The translations under genes and the position numbers were made by a program. A stretch of DNA of 64,000 bases from Mesorhizobium sp. B2-4-3 (GTDB lineage Bacteria; Pseudomonadota; Alphaproteobacteria; Rhizobiales; Rhizobiaceae). The stretch's first letter is position 1; each line of letters starts with the position of its first letter. The notes beneath the pieces are model-generated. The model ran no database searches. It worked only from the letters and a program-made list of their open reading frames with translations, and was not told the DNA's origin. This document shows positions 8,146-16,922 of the stretch, in pieces. Location: the NCBI RefSeq assembly GCF_006442815.1, contig NZ_VFVL01000003.1:62001-126000 (forward strand), written 5' to 3'.

Positions 8146-9192
8146 ATGGATAGACGGGTAACCAAGAAGGGCGACGACGGCACGTCGGGCAAGGAACGGC
8201 CGACGCTGAAGACGCTTGCCTTCATGACCGGGCTTGGCGTCACGACCGTCTCGCGCGCGCTGAAGGATGCGCCCGAGATCGGCGCCGAGACCAGGCGCCG
8301 TGTCCAGTTGGTGGCCAAACAGATCGGCTACCGCCCGAACCGAGCCGGCGTCCGCTTGAGGACCGGCAAGACCAACGTCATCTCGCTTGTGCTAAACACC
8401 GAGCACGAGTTGATGAGCTTCGTCTCCGACATCATCTACGGCGTCACCGAGGTGATCGCCGACACGCCCTACCACCTGATCGTCACGCCCTATTCGCGCT
8501 CGCAGGATCCGCTGGATCCCGTGCGCTATCTGGTCGAGACGGGCTCGGCCGACGGCGTCATCATCTCGCGCACCCAGCCCAGCGATCCGCGGGCGCGCTA
8601 CATGCTGGAGCGCGGCATTCCCTTCGCCACGCATGGCCGCACCGACATGGGCCTGGTGCATCCCTATCACGACTTCGACAATTACGCCTTTGCCGGCGAA
8701 GCCGTCCGCTACCTCGCCGGCCGGGGCCGCAACCGACTTGCCCTGGTGACGCCGCCGGTTGGCCTCACCTATCACGGCCATACGGTCGCCGGCTTTGCCG
8801 ATGCGCTGAGCGAGGTGGGTGCCAGCGAGGTGCCGTTCAACACCGTCTCCATCGATCAGTCGATCGAGCAGATCAGGATGCGCACAGCGCAATTGATGCG
8901 GCGCAAGGACCGGCCGGACGGTTTCGTCAGCAGCGCCGCCGCAGCGACGCTCGCCATCGTGGCCGGCATCGAGGACGCCGGGCTGAAGCTCGGCCGCGAC
9001 GTCGACGTGGTGTCGAAACAGTCGTCGGAACTGCTGCATCTGTTCAGGCGCGAACTGCTCGTCGTCAACGAGAATTTCAGGCTGGCCGGCTCCGAGCTCG
9101 CCCGCGCGGTGCTCGGCTGGATCGGCGGCGCCGACCCAGGCACGCTGCAGTCGCTCAGCACGCCGAGCGAGGTTCTGCCCTATCGGGGTTAA
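8146..9192 (+). CDS. LacI-family transcriptional regulator
   Basis: 348 residues. The helix-turn-helix is at residues 21-41 (LKTLAFMTGLGVTTVSRALK), followed by the hinge helix and, from about residue 76, a periplasmic-binding-like sensor domain. The first 18 residues are an unusual charged extension before the HTH. It is transcribed divergently from the sugar ABC operon, and two matching operators lie between them, so it very likely represses that operon until the imported sugar or a derivative binds. Its stop codon overlaps that of gnd on the other strand (9189-9192). Confidence 0.92.
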   Translation: MDRRVTKKGDDGTSGKERPTLKTLAFMTGLGVTTVSRALKDAPEIGAETRRRVQLVAKQIGYRPNRAGVRLRTGKTNVISLVLNTEHELMSFVSDIIYGVTEVIADTPYHLIVTPYSRSQDPLDPVRYLVETGSADGVIISRTQPSDPRARYMLERGIPFATHGRTDMGLVHPYHDFDNYAFAGEAVRYLAGRGRNRLALVTPPVGLTYHGHTVAGFADALSEVGASEVPFNTVSIDQSIEQIRMRTAQLMRRKDRPDGFVSSAAAATLAIVAGIEDAGLKLGRDVDVVSKQSSELLHLFRRELLVVNENFRLAGSELARAVLGWIGGADPGTLQSLSTPSEVLPYRG

Positions 9193-10616
9193 TGCCCCGC
9201 CCCGCTGCCCCACGGGCCATGAAACGCCCCCTGCTCGCCAATGCGCTCAAACCCGTGCGCGCCGAAGAAGTCGCGCTGCGCCTGGATCAGGTTCGACGTG
9301 CCGCGGCCCTGGCGGTAGCTGTCGAAATAGGCGAGCGCCGACGACAGCGCGGGAACCGGCGTGCCGGCCTCGGAAGCGCGCGCCACGACGCGCCTGAGCG
9401 ACGGATGCGCCTCCTTCATCAAGGCGATGAAGGCCGGCGCCATCAGCAGGTTGGTCGAAGCGCTGCCTGAACCGAACGCCTCGGCCATCGTGTCCAGCAT
9501 CTGCGAGCGGATGATGCAGCCGGCGCGCCAGATCTTGGCGATGGTCGGCATCGGCAGGTTCCAGTTGAATTCCTTCGAGGCGCCGCTCATCACCGCGAAA
9601 CCCTGCGCGTAAGCCGCGATCTTGCCGGCGAACAACGCCAGCTCGAGATCCTTCAAGAGGGTCGCCTTGTCGCCGGCAATCTTCTCGACACCGATATTGC
9701 CATAGGCCTTTTCCGCCGCCTGCCGCTCGTCCTTGATCGACGACAGCACGCGCGCCGCGACCGCCGCCTCGATCGCAGTCGCCGGAATGCCGAGTTGCTG
9801 CGCCTCGATCACCGACCATTTGCCGGTGCCCTTCTGTCCGGCGCGATCGAGGATTATGTCGACCACCGGCTTGCCGGTCTTGGGATCGTCGGCGGCCAGC
9901 ACCTTGGCGGTGATCTCGATCAGGTAGGAGTTGAGCCGGCCCTTGTTCCAGCCGTCGAAGACCTTGCCGATCTCCTTGGGCGCCATGCCGAGCCCGTCGC
10001 GCAATATGCCGTAGATCTCGGCGATCATCTGCATGTCGGCATATTCGATGCCGTTGTGGATGGTCTTGACGAAATGGCCGGCGCCGTCGGTGCCGAGCCA
10101 GGCGGCGCAGGGCTCGTCCTTGAACTTGGCGGAGATCGCCGTCAGCACCTTCTCGACGCGCTTCCAGGACTCCTCTGTGCCGCCGACCATGATCGACGGC
10201 CCGTGGCGCGCGCCCTCCTCGCCGCCCGAAACGCCCATACCGATGAAGGTCAGGCCCGAGCCGGACAGCTCCGAGAAGCGGCGCATCGTGTCGCGGAAAT
10301 TGGCATTGCCGGCATCGATGACGATGTCGTTGTCGGAGAGCACGCCGCGCAATGCCGCGATCTGCTCGTCGACCGGCTTGCCGGCCAGCACCATGATGAT
10401 GATCGGGCGCGGCGGCCGGATGGCGGCGGCGAGTTCCTCCAGGCTGTAGCATGGCACCACCCTGTCCCTGAGAGCGCCGGCGCTTTCGAGGAATGCGTCG
10501 GTGCGCGCGCTTGTGCGGTTGAAGACGGCGATGCGGTGCCCGTGCTCGGCGATGTTGAACGCCAGGTTGGAGCCCATCGTGCCAAGGCCGATCAGGCCGA
10601 TTTCGGCTTTTTCCAT
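9189..10616 (-). CDS. gnd: 6-phosphogluconate dehydrogenase, decarboxylating
   Basis: 475 residues, the normal length of the long bacterial form. The NADP site IGLIGLGTMGSN lies at residues 6-17, and the catalytic segments FVKTIHNGIEY and GTGKWS are present. It converts 6-phosphogluconate to ribulose 5-phosphate, CO2 and NADPH in the oxidative pentose phosphate pathway. ATG at 10616 follows GGGAAGAAACG. It stands alone on the minus strand and converges on the LacI gene. Nothing suggests it belongs to the sugar operon. Confidence 0.95.
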   Translation of the reverse strand: MEKAEIGLIGLGTMGSNLAFNIAEHGHRIAVFNRTSARTDAFLESAGALRDRVVPCYSLEELAAAIRPPRPIIIMVLAGKPVDEQIAALRGVLSDNDIVIDAGNANFRDTMRRFSELSGSGLTFIGMGVSGGEEGARHGPSIMVGGTEESWKRVEKVLTAISAKFKDEPCAAWLGTDGAGHFVKTIHNGIEYADMQMIAEIYGILRDGLGMAPKEIGKVFDGWNKGRLNSYLIEITAKVLAADDPKTGKPVVDIILDRAGQKGTGKWSVIEAQQLGIPATAIEAAVAARVLSSIKDERQAAEKAYGNIGVEKIAGDKATLLKDLELALFAGKIAAYAQGFAVMSGASKEFNWNLPMPTIAKIWRAGCIIRSQMLDTMAEAFGSGSASTNLLMAPAFIALMKEAHPSLRRVVARASEAGTPVPALSSALAYFDSYRQGRGTSNLIQAQRDFFGAHGFERIGEQGAFHGPWGSGAGH

Positions 10617-10738
10617 CGTTTCTTCCCTGCGTTTGGATGCTTGTTGTGGGCTGCGTCCTGGAGAACGCCTTTCCCAGATGAATGACGGGCCTTGGCGGCG
10701 GCGTCAACCGTCTCACCGAATTGTGTCGGTGGGTTGGG

Positions 10739-12367
10739 TTATTGCGCCCTGATCTCTATGGGAGCCTCGATCTTCACCACCTCGAAGTCCGAGACGAGGA
10801 TGTCGAGCCGCGCATTCCAGCGGCCGGGCAGCGGGATGACGAGATTGTCGACGCGCCATGTTCCGTCGCCCGGTTTGGTCGCCGGTCGCTTGATCGGCTC
10901 GATGCCGGAATCCGGCTTCGACAGCACCAGCGTCACCGCCTTAGCGTCGAGTGGTCCGAAATCGCCGGTCATGATCATCATCGAAGCGGCGACCTCGCCG
11001 GCATGGCCCGGCGTGATGCTGAGATCGGCCATCGCCTTCAGCGCGTGGATGTGGATCGACACCGGCTGCGCGGCGGCGATCGCCAGCGCGCGCGGCGGCG
11101 GGGTGAAGCGCCAGCCGGCGGCGACGCCGAAGATCGCAAGCACGATGACCACCTCGATGCGGATGGAGCGCGCCAGCCGCCGCTGCACCTCGGTGTCGCC
11201 GGCCTCCGCGGGCGCCGTCAGCGTCCAGCGGTTGACCGCGGCAAGCGTGAACAGGAAGAGCAGCAGAGCCAGCTTCAAGAGCAGCAGCCGGCCATAGGAC
11301 GTGTCGATCAACGCCGCCGGCTGCTGCACCTGGATGATCGCCAGCACGATCCCGCTTGCGGCAAGCAGGATGACGACCGGCAGGATCGCGCGGGAGAAGC
11401 GACGCAGAAAGGCTTTTGCTTCCGCCGGCTCCCGCCGCAATGCCAGGCCAAGCGGAGCTAGCGAACCGGCCCAGAAGGCAATCGCAGTGCCATGCAGGAA
11501 CACCAGCGGCCGCGTCAGCCATTGCGGTTCGGCCGCACTTGCGTGGCCGCTTGCGGCAAGAGCGCCGCCGACGCAAAGCAGTGCCACGCCTGCCGACAGC
11601 TTGCGAAGGCCGGGCGGTCCGGCAAGCGAAACCAGTGCGAGGCCAAGCGCGATCAGGCCGATCAGCACCGTCCAGACATAGCTCGTCTCCAGCGCGGTCT
11701 TCCAGACGGCCGGTGTCGCAAACCGGGCGAGCGGGGCGCCAAGCCCATCCAATCCCTGCAGGCCGAGCGACAACGGCGCGCCGACCAGGCCGAAAAGCAG
11801 TGCCGCGGCGACGAAGCGCTGGCCGCGGCGCCGGTCCCCGGCCAGCCAGGCGAGCGCGAACGCGCCGCCGACGCCGAGGAAGAGCCCGGCATAGAGAAAC
11901 AGCCTCGCCGCCCAGATCGCCGCGCGCAGCGTCCAGTCGACGGCTTCGCCCGCCACAGGCGCGGCGCTTGGCGCGCCTACGGAAAACAGCGCCGAGCCAC
12001 CGACAGGATGACCATCCACCGACACCACCCGCCAACTCAGCACATGCGTGCCGGATCTGAGCGTTTCGGGATTGTCGATCTCGACCGTCTGGTCGTTGAG
12101 ACGGAAGGATGTAAGCGCAAGCTGCGAGCCGTCCGGCCGCACGAGCGTCAGGACCAGTGGCGAGACGGGCTCGCTGAAGGTCAGCGAAAATCGCGCCGGG
12201 CTTTGCGTCAGCACGGCGCCGTCAGCCGGGTCGGTCGCGACCAGCGCCGCATGCGCGAAAGCGCGGCCGGGCACGGCCAACACCGCCATCGCCATGAGCG
12301 CCGCGACCAGCCAGGTAAGCGGGCCGGTATGCATGCGGATCGTCGAGGAAGCCTGTGCTGCGTTCAT
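10739..12367 (-). CDS. CopC-CopD fusion, copper resistance/uptake membrane protein (YcnJ-like)
   Basis: 542 residues. A signal peptide ends after Ala38 (AFA before HAALVATDP), so the mature protein starts with His39, the Cu(II)-binding N terminus of CopC domains. The CopC fold spans about 39-130 with another candidate ligand in VDGHPVGG. An eight-helix CopD membrane domain follows (about 145-420), then a periplasmic C-terminal domain, as in B. subtilis YcnJ. It probably moves copper across the inner membrane. It is last in a four-gene copper operon, and its upstream region carries six 14-bp tandem repeats. ATG at 12334 is an alternative start. Confidence 0.88.
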   Translation of the reverse strand: MNAAQASSTIRMHTGPLTWLVAALMAMAVLAVPGRAFAHAALVATDPADGAVLTQSPARFSLTFSEPVSPLVLTLVRPDGSQLALTSFRLNDQTVEIDNPETLRSGTHVLSWRVVSVDGHPVGGSALFSVGAPSAAPVAGEAVDWTLRAAIWAARLFLYAGLFLGVGGAFALAWLAGDRRRGQRFVAAALLFGLVGAPLSLGLQGLDGLGAPLARFATPAVWKTALETSYVWTVLIGLIALGLALVSLAGPPGLRKLSAGVALLCVGGALAASGHASAAEPQWLTRPLVFLHGTAIAFWAGSLAPLGLALRREPAEAKAFLRRFSRAILPVVILLAASGIVLAIIQVQQPAALIDTSYGRLLLLKLALLLFLFTLAAVNRWTLTAPAEAGDTEVQRRLARSIRIEVVIVLAIFGVAAGWRFTPPPRALAIAAAQPVSIHIHALKAMADLSITPGHAGEVAASMMIMTGDFGPLDAKAVTLVLSKPDSGIEPIKRPATKPGDGTWRVDNLVIPLPGRWNARLDILVSDFEVVKIEAPIEIRAQ

Positions 12368-12376
12368 GCCGTCTTA

Positions 12377-12460
12377 CAGGAAATGGTGGCCAGGAAATGG
12401 TGGCCAGGAAATGGTGGCCAGGAAATGGTGGCCAGGAAATGGTGGCCAGGAAATGGTGGC
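12377..12460. repeat. Six perfect 14-bp tandem repeats (CAGGAAATGGTGGC)
   Basis: Six identical head-to-tail copies, 84 bases in all, end nine bases upstream of the copCD ATG on the minus strand. The unit is not a multiple of three. Perfect identity suggests recent slippage expansion. Copy number would change spacing in the translation-initiation region of copCD. Confidence 0.95.
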
Positions 12461-12480
12461 GCGCCCCGATGGGGCGCGCC
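12458..12480. terminator. GC-rich hairpin between ycnI and copCD
   Basis: Perfect 10-bp arms GGCGCGCCCC / GGGGCGCGCC around a 3-nt loop, directly after the ycnI stop (12490) and abutting the 14-bp repeats. There is no T-tract. It may stabilise the upstream mRNA or attenuate copCD. Confidence 0.55.
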
Positions 12481-12489
12481 AACGAAAGA

Positions 12490-13008
12490 TCATTTCTTCG
12501 GCAGCAATTTGATGCCGGGCGCCGGAGTTTCCAAGGCGTCCTCATCCTGGCCCGCCGCGGGGATCTCGATCCAGCGGTCGGTGGCGTCGCCGCATTCCTG
12601 CACCACCGGGAAATAGAGCATCTGGCCGGCCGGCAGGTCGGCCGCCAGCGAGGCGCGGAAAACGAACTCGTCATAGAACTCGTCGGGCAAATTGCCGCCG
12701 CTCCAGTCCACTTCCTTGACGCCGGCGGTCAGCGTCTCGCCATAGAGCTGGTAAGATTTCTCGTACTTGCCCTTCTTGGTCTGCAGCGTCCAGCCGGGCT
12801 TGGGCATCGGCTTCACCGAAATCACGCCCTCGGGGATCTGCACGCGCACGGCCGTCGTCGCCTTGCCCTCGCAGCCATGCGGCACGCGAAGGACCGCCTT
12901 GTAGGTGGAGCCGACAGCCGCTTCCTGCGTTTCGAGCGTGATGTGGGCGAGCGCGGCATTGGTCCCGAGCGCGCAAAGCACGCCCGCCGCCAAAAGATAC
13001 TTTCTCAT
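12490..13008 (-). CDS. YcnI-family (DUF1775) periplasmic copper-binding protein
   Basis: 172 residues. The signal peptide ends after residue 21 (NAALA), exposing His22 at the mature N terminus (HITLE). In studied YcnI homologues this His helps hold one Cu(II) ion in a single-histidine brace. VPHGC and the VQIPEG region are characteristic of the family. Between PCuAC and CopCD it most likely acts as a periplasmic copper chaperone feeding CopCD. ATG at 13008 is preceded by GAGGGAC. Confidence 0.9.
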   Translation of the reverse strand: MRKYLLAAGVLCALGTNAALAHITLETQEAAVGSTYKAVLRVPHGCEGKATTAVRVQIPEGVISVKPMPKPGWTLQTKKGKYEKSYQLYGETLTAGVKEVDWSGGNLPDEFYDEFVFRASLAADLPAGQMLYFPVVQECGDATDRWIEIPAAGQDEDALETPAPGIKLLPKK

Positions 13009-13038
13009 GAATTGTCCCTCTGATTTCGAATTGGCGGA

Positions 13039-13590
13039 TTACTCGGCGTGGTCCATGTCCATATCGCCGCTGCCCGTCTCGCCCATGCCTTCGACGGCGA
13101 ACTCGACGGTGACGCTGCCGGCCTTCTCGAAGGTCAGCGTCGCCGGGAATTTCTCGCCCTGCTTCGGCTGCCGCTTCAGGCCGGTGAACATCAGGTGATA
13201 GGCGGCCGGCTTCAGCGCGACCTTGCCGCCGGCCGGGATCTCCAGCCCGCCCTCGACCGGCCGCATGGTCATGACGCCGTCCTTGACGCCCATCTCATGC
13301 AGCTCGGCCTTGTCGGAGATGTCGGAGGAGATCGACAGCAGCCGGTCCGACGCGCTGCCCTTGTTGATCACGGTGAAATAACCGCCGGCCACCTTGGCGC
13401 CAGGTGGCGTCGCCCGCGACCAGGGATGCTCGATCTCGAGATCGCCGACCTTGAACTCATGCGCCAAGGCGGCGGGAATGCAGGCCAGAAGAAGAAGGGC
13501 AAGCACGGCAAGGCCGATGCGCAGCTGGAGGTAGAACGGCGGCGCGCGGCGAAGGGCATAGGTCCGAGCCCTGGGAAGAAGATTGGACAT
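13039..13590 (-). CDS. PCu(A)C copper chaperone
   Basis: 183 residues from ATG at 13590, which has GGAG seven bases upstream; the frame stays open to 13647. A membrane-targeting segment (about 24-42) precedes the mature domain starting HEFKVGD. The Cu(I) motif H-x10-M-x22-H-x-M is intact at His98, Met109, His132 and Met134. A Met/Asp/His tail (GDMDMDHAE) adds further possible ligands. PCuAC proteins deliver copper to the CuA centre of cytochrome oxidase or to other periplasmic targets. It lies 30 bases upstream of ycnI in the same operon. Confidence 0.92.
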   Translation of the reverse strand: MSNLLPRARTYALRRAPPFYLQLRIGLAVLALLLLACIPAALAHEFKVGDLEIEHPWSRATPPGAKVAGGYFTVINKGSASDRLLSISSDISDKAELHEMGVKDGVMTMRPVEGGLEIPAGGKVALKPAAYHLMFTGLKRQPKQGEKFPATLTFEKAGSVTVEFAVEGMGETGSGDMDMDHAE

Positions 13591-13680
13591 GGTTGCTCCA
13601 TGAATGTGAGGATCGCGCCGCTTCGCGGCCGCGAACAGTCTGATCATTGGATGAATAGGCCCGCGAAAAGGTTCCGCGGA

Positions 13681-14055
13681 TCAGACCATTGCCGGCGGCG
13701 CGCGCGGATTGGCCGGAGAGCGGTCGCGCGCGAAATCCTGGTGCCGGAAGGCCGGAAGCTGGAAGGCGACCGCCTCGAAAAGCTGGGTCCTGGCCAGCGC
13801 GCCTGCTTCCGGCGGCGGCAGATGCGCCGGCGAAACCATGCTGCAGCCGAGCGAGCAGCAGGCCGGCATATGCCGCTGGTGTGGATCGCCGCCGGGGAGC
13901 TTTACCGCGCCTTCATGCGTGCAGATGACGTTGCCGAAGGCGTCGAGCTGCGAAGGCGCGCCGAACGCGAAAGCGCCGAGAGAGGACTGAAGCAATAGAA
14001 GCAGCGCCGCGACGAACGCGGCCGGCATGCTCCATCGTCTCAGCCGGATATTCAA
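13681..14055 (-). CDS. DUF2946-family small secreted Cys/His protein
   Basis: 124 residues with a hydrophobic N-terminal signal (about 10-32) and a Cys/His-rich centre containing ICTHEG, a His pair, and ACCSLGC, the expected family pattern. DUF2946 genes often accompany copper genes, and here it is first in the PCuAC-YcnI-CopCD operon, so metal binding in the periplasm is a fair inference. The biochemical role is not established. Confidence 0.75.
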   Translation of the reverse strand: MNIRLRRWSMPAAFVAALLLLLQSSLGAFAFGAPSQLDAFGNVICTHEGAVKLPGGDPHQRHMPACCSLGCSMVSPAHLPPPEAGALARTQLFEAVAFQLPAFRHQDFARDRSPANPRAPPAMV

Positions 14056-14087
14056 CGGAAAGCCTCTCCCGGAAACTTGATCGACTC

Positions 14088-14156
14088 TAGAGCAATTCCA
14101 GGAAAAGTGTGAAACGGTTGGGTTCGGCGACTTCGCCGTAGCCTTCCGGAATTGCG
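14088..14156. repeat. Rhizobial palindromic repeat (GCAATTCC...GGAATTGC)
   Basis: Inverted arms at 14092-14099 and 14148-14155 with AGTGTGAAACGGTT between. It resembles a frequent intergenic element of Mesorhizobium and its relatives. It lies between the copper operon promoter and the 3' end of the GntR gene; the rest of the 203-base gap shows nothing else. Confidence 0.7.
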
Positions 14157-14258
14157 CCCAAAAGGGAATAACACGGACGATGCGGCCGGAAAATCGGCAA
14201 AACCGCGCTGCGGCAACGCGGCGCGATACCGGTCAAACGCGCCCTGACAGATACGCCT

Positions 14259-15161
14259 TCAGGCGGGTTGCGCCTGCCGCCCTTCGGGAATGGAGGTCAG
14301 CAGCGTCTGGCGCGCCGACTTCAGGTGCTTGCGGCAGGCGGCGTCCACCTTGCCGGGATCGCGCGATTTCAGCGCCGCTATATAGGCGAGATGCTCCTGG
14401 ACCGCGACCTCGTTGCGCTGGCGCTCCTCGGCCTTGTTCCACTGATAGTGGTAGTGGAAGATCATCGCGATCACGTCGTAGAAGTCGACGATGAAGCGGT
14501 TGTGCGAGGCGCGGTGGATCAGCCGGTGGAAGCGCTCGTCAAGCTCGGAGAATTCGTTGAAGCGCGTGGCGATCTCGCTGGCGAGCTGGCGGTGCTGGAT
14601 CTCCAGCATGTCGAGGTCCACCCAGACCGCGCTGTCTTCCGGAAGCGCGGCGAAAGCCGCCGCCGAGCGCAGCTCGAACATCTCGCGGATCTCGGTCAGC
14701 TCCAGCGCGAAGGCGCGCGTGAAACCCTTCAGCACCCAGTGGCTGTTGCGCCGCTTCTCGATCAGCCCGAAACGCGAGAAGCGGATCAGGAATTCGCGCA
14801 CGCTGGTGGTGCCGACGCCGATCTCGCGCGCCAGCTCCAGCTCGTTGATCTGCATGCCTGCTTCCGCGCCTTCCGCAAGCAGACGCCGCATGAAGGAGCG
14901 CTCGATGATCTCGGCGAGCGAATCGGTCTCTTCCTCGGGGAAGAAATCCTCCGGCCGCGGCGCCCTGAGCACCGTCTTGTTGCGCTTGTTCCAGTCGATC
15001 AGCCCGGTTTCTTCCATGCGCGCAAGGATGCTGCGCACCGTGGTGCGGCTGACGCCAAGCAGTGTGCCGAGCTCCGGTTCCGATGGCAGGCTCTTGGTCT
15101 CGTCGAGCAGCCTGAGGCAGCGGTTGAAGGCGTCCTTGTAGACATTGTTGCTCTTCGACAT
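14259..15161 (-). CDS. GntR-family regulator with two winged-helix domains and an FCD domain
   Basis: 300 residues from ATG at 15161; an in-frame upstream extension does not look like protein. Residues about 5-68 form one winged helix (ELGTLLGVSRTTVRSIL) and about 78-150 a second (ELAREIGVGTTSVREFL), followed by an all-helical FCD effector domain (about 155-285) with the FxxLDERFHRLIH motif. Typical FadR-type proteins have only one DNA-binding domain. It is divergent from the altronate dehydratase gene, and a perfect A/T-rich inverted repeat lies between them, so it likely controls the acid-sugar locus in response to an organic acid. Confidence 0.88.
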   Translation of the reverse strand: MSKSNNVYKDAFNRCLRLLDETKSLPSEPELGTLLGVSRTTVRSILARMEETGLIDWNKRNKTVLRAPRPEDFFPEEETDSLAEIIERSFMRRLLAEGAEAGMQINELELAREIGVGTTSVREFLIRFSRFGLIEKRRNSHWVLKGFTRAFALELTEIREMFELRSAAAFAALPEDSAVWVDLDMLEIQHRQLASEIATRFNEFSELDERFHRLIHRASHNRFIVDFYDVIAMIFHYHYQWNKAEERQRNEVAVQEHLAYIAALKSRDPGKVDAACRKHLKSARQTLLTSIPEGRQAQPA

Positions 15162-15310
15162 GCCCCGTATCCCCCAACGCTTGCCGCGGCCTGCCGGAAG
15201 CGCGATATGATCGGTGTTCCTAGAGCAAGCTTCCGAAAAGCGGAACGCCTTTCGCCGGCTTGCCAGAAGGACAATCATGCACGTCCCAGCGACGCGCATT
15301 GCCCACGACG

Positions 15311-15339
15311 AAAAAACAATTGACGCAAAATTGTTTTTT
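15311..15339. promoter_or_regulatory. Perfect inverted repeat, candidate operator of the GntR regulator
   Basis: AAAAAACAATT and its exact complement AATTGTTTTTT flank a 7-base spacer. It sits between the divergent regulator (ATG 15161) and uxaA (GTG 15417). Its A/T content contrasts sharply with the surrounding DNA. Confidence 0.6.
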
Positions 15340-15416
15340 CCCGATAAAAGACATTACCTTTAAACGGGCGCAAGTCAATCCGCCCGCATTCCCAGGATCA
15401 CCCAGGACAGCCGCCC

Positions 15417-16922
15417 GTGACCATTGCAAACACCATCCTTCTCTCGCCTTCCGATAATGTCGCCGTCGCCAACGGACGCATCGAAATCGGAACGCCATTG
15501 CCGGGCGGCGCCGCCGCGACCGCCGTGATCGAGCCTGGCCACAAGGTGGCGATCAAGTCGATCGCCGCGGGCGAAGCGGTGGTGAAATACGCGCAGGCGA
15601 TCGGCCGCGCCACGCAAGCCATCACGGCTGGCGAGCATGTCCATTCGCACAATCTGGTCTTCGAGAGCGGCCGCTTGCCGGTGGTGCCGCCGAGCGAGGC
15701 CGAGCACGCCACCGAGGCCGACCGCAAGCGCACCTTCATGGGCTACCGCCGCGCCGACGGGCGCTCCGGCACGCGCAACTTCATCGGCATCATCGCCAGC
15801 GTCAATTGCTCGTCGACCGTCTGCCACGCCATTGCGGACGAAGCCAACCGCACGCTTCTGCCGAAATATCCCGGCATCGACGGCTTCGTGCCGATCGTTC
15901 ACGGCCAGGGCTGCGGCATGAGCGCCACCGGCGACGGCATGATGGTCCTGCACCGCACTTTAGCCGGCTATGCCCGCCACCCGAATTTCGGCGGCATCCT
16001 GATGGTGGGGCTAGGCTGCGAGGTCAACCAGCTCACGCTTTACGGCCAGAAGGGCGCGGCCGCCGGAAAACGCCATTTCAACATCCAGGAAGCCGGCGGC
16101 TCGCGCAAATCGGTCGAGCGCGCGATGGGCGTGCTGGCCGAGATCGCCGATGAGGTCGGCCACTTGCAGCGCGAGCCGATCCCGGTCTCGGAGATCGTCG
16201 TCGGCCTGCAATGCGGTGGCTCGGACGGCATGTCCGGCATCACGGCAAATCCGGCATTGGGTGCCGCTGTCGATATCCTGGCCGGCTGCGGCGGCGTCGG
16301 CATCCTGTCGGAGACGACAGAAATCTACGGCGCCGAGCATCTGCTGGCCTACCGCGCCGCCTCTCCCGAGATCGCCGCCAAGCTCGACGGCTTTGTGAAA
16401 TGGTGGGAGGACCATACCGCCAAGCACGGTGCCTCGATCGACAACAACCCCTCGCCCGGCAACAAGCGCGGCGGCCTGACCACGATCCTCGAGAAATCGC
16501 TGGGCGCCGTCGCCAAGGGCGGCCAGACGCCGCTCAACGGCGTCTTCGGCTATGCCGAGAAGGTGTCGGGCAGCGGCCTGGTGTTCATGGATACGCCCGG
16601 CTACGACCCGGTCTCGGCCACCGGGCAGGTGGCCGGCGGCGCCAATGTCATCGTCTTCACCACCGGCCGCGGCTCCTGCTTCGGCTGCCGGCCGACGCCG
16701 TCGATCAAGGTCGCCACCAATTCGACCATGTATCACCAGATGGAAGAGGACATGGACGTCAATTGCGGCGTCATCGCCTCGGGCGAGAAGACCATCGCCG
16801 GCATGGGCCGCGAGCTCTTCGAGCTGATCATCGAAACGGCGTCCGGCCGCAAGACCAAGAGCGAGGCGTTCGGCTACGGCGACAACGAATTCGTGCCCTG
16901 GCACCTCGGCGCGACGCTTTAG
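15417..16922 (+). CDS. uxaA: Altronate dehydratase family protein (UxaA; SAF plus catalytic domain)
   Basis: 501 residues, near the 495 of E. coli UxaA. An N-terminal SAF-like domain (about 8-90) is fused to the dehydratase core, with conserved HGQGCGMS, GLGCEVN, QCGGSDG and RGSCFGCRPTPSIK segments that hold the iron-sulfur or metal site. UxaA removes water from D-altronate to give 2-keto-3-deoxygluconate; the related GarD acts on galactarate, so the exact acid is uncertain. The start is a GTG at 15417. It heads a locus with a ribose-type importer and a zinc dehydrogenase, consistent with uptake and breakdown of a hexuronate or aldonate. Confidence 0.85.
   Translation: MTIANTILLSPSDNVAVANGRIEIGTPLPGGAAATAVIEPGHKVAIKSIAAGEAVVKYAQAIGRATQAITAGEHVHSHNLVFESGRLPVVPPSEAEHATEADRKRTFMGYRRADGRSGTRNFIGIIASVNCSSTVCHAIADEANRTLLPKYPGIDGFVPIVHGQGCGMSATGDGMMVLHRTLAGYARHPNFGGILMVGLGCEVNQLTLYGQKGAAAGKRHFNIQEAGGSRKSVERAMGVLAEIADEVGHLQREPIPVSEIVVGLQCGGSDGMSGITANPALGAAVDILAGCGGVGILSETTEIYGAEHLLAYRAASPEIAAKLDGFVKWWEDHTAKHGASIDNNPSPGNKRGGLTTILEKSLGAVAKGGQTPLNGVFGYAEKVSGSGLVFMDTPGYDPVSATGQVAGGANVIVFTTGRGSCFGCRPTPSIKVATNSTMYHQMEEDMDVNCGVIASGEKTIAGMGRELFELIIETASGRKTKSEAFGYGDNEFVPWHLGATL

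Noticed and set aside
12377-12460. CRISPR-like array
   Set aside because: The repeats are contiguous with no spacers and only 14 bp long; no cas gene is near.
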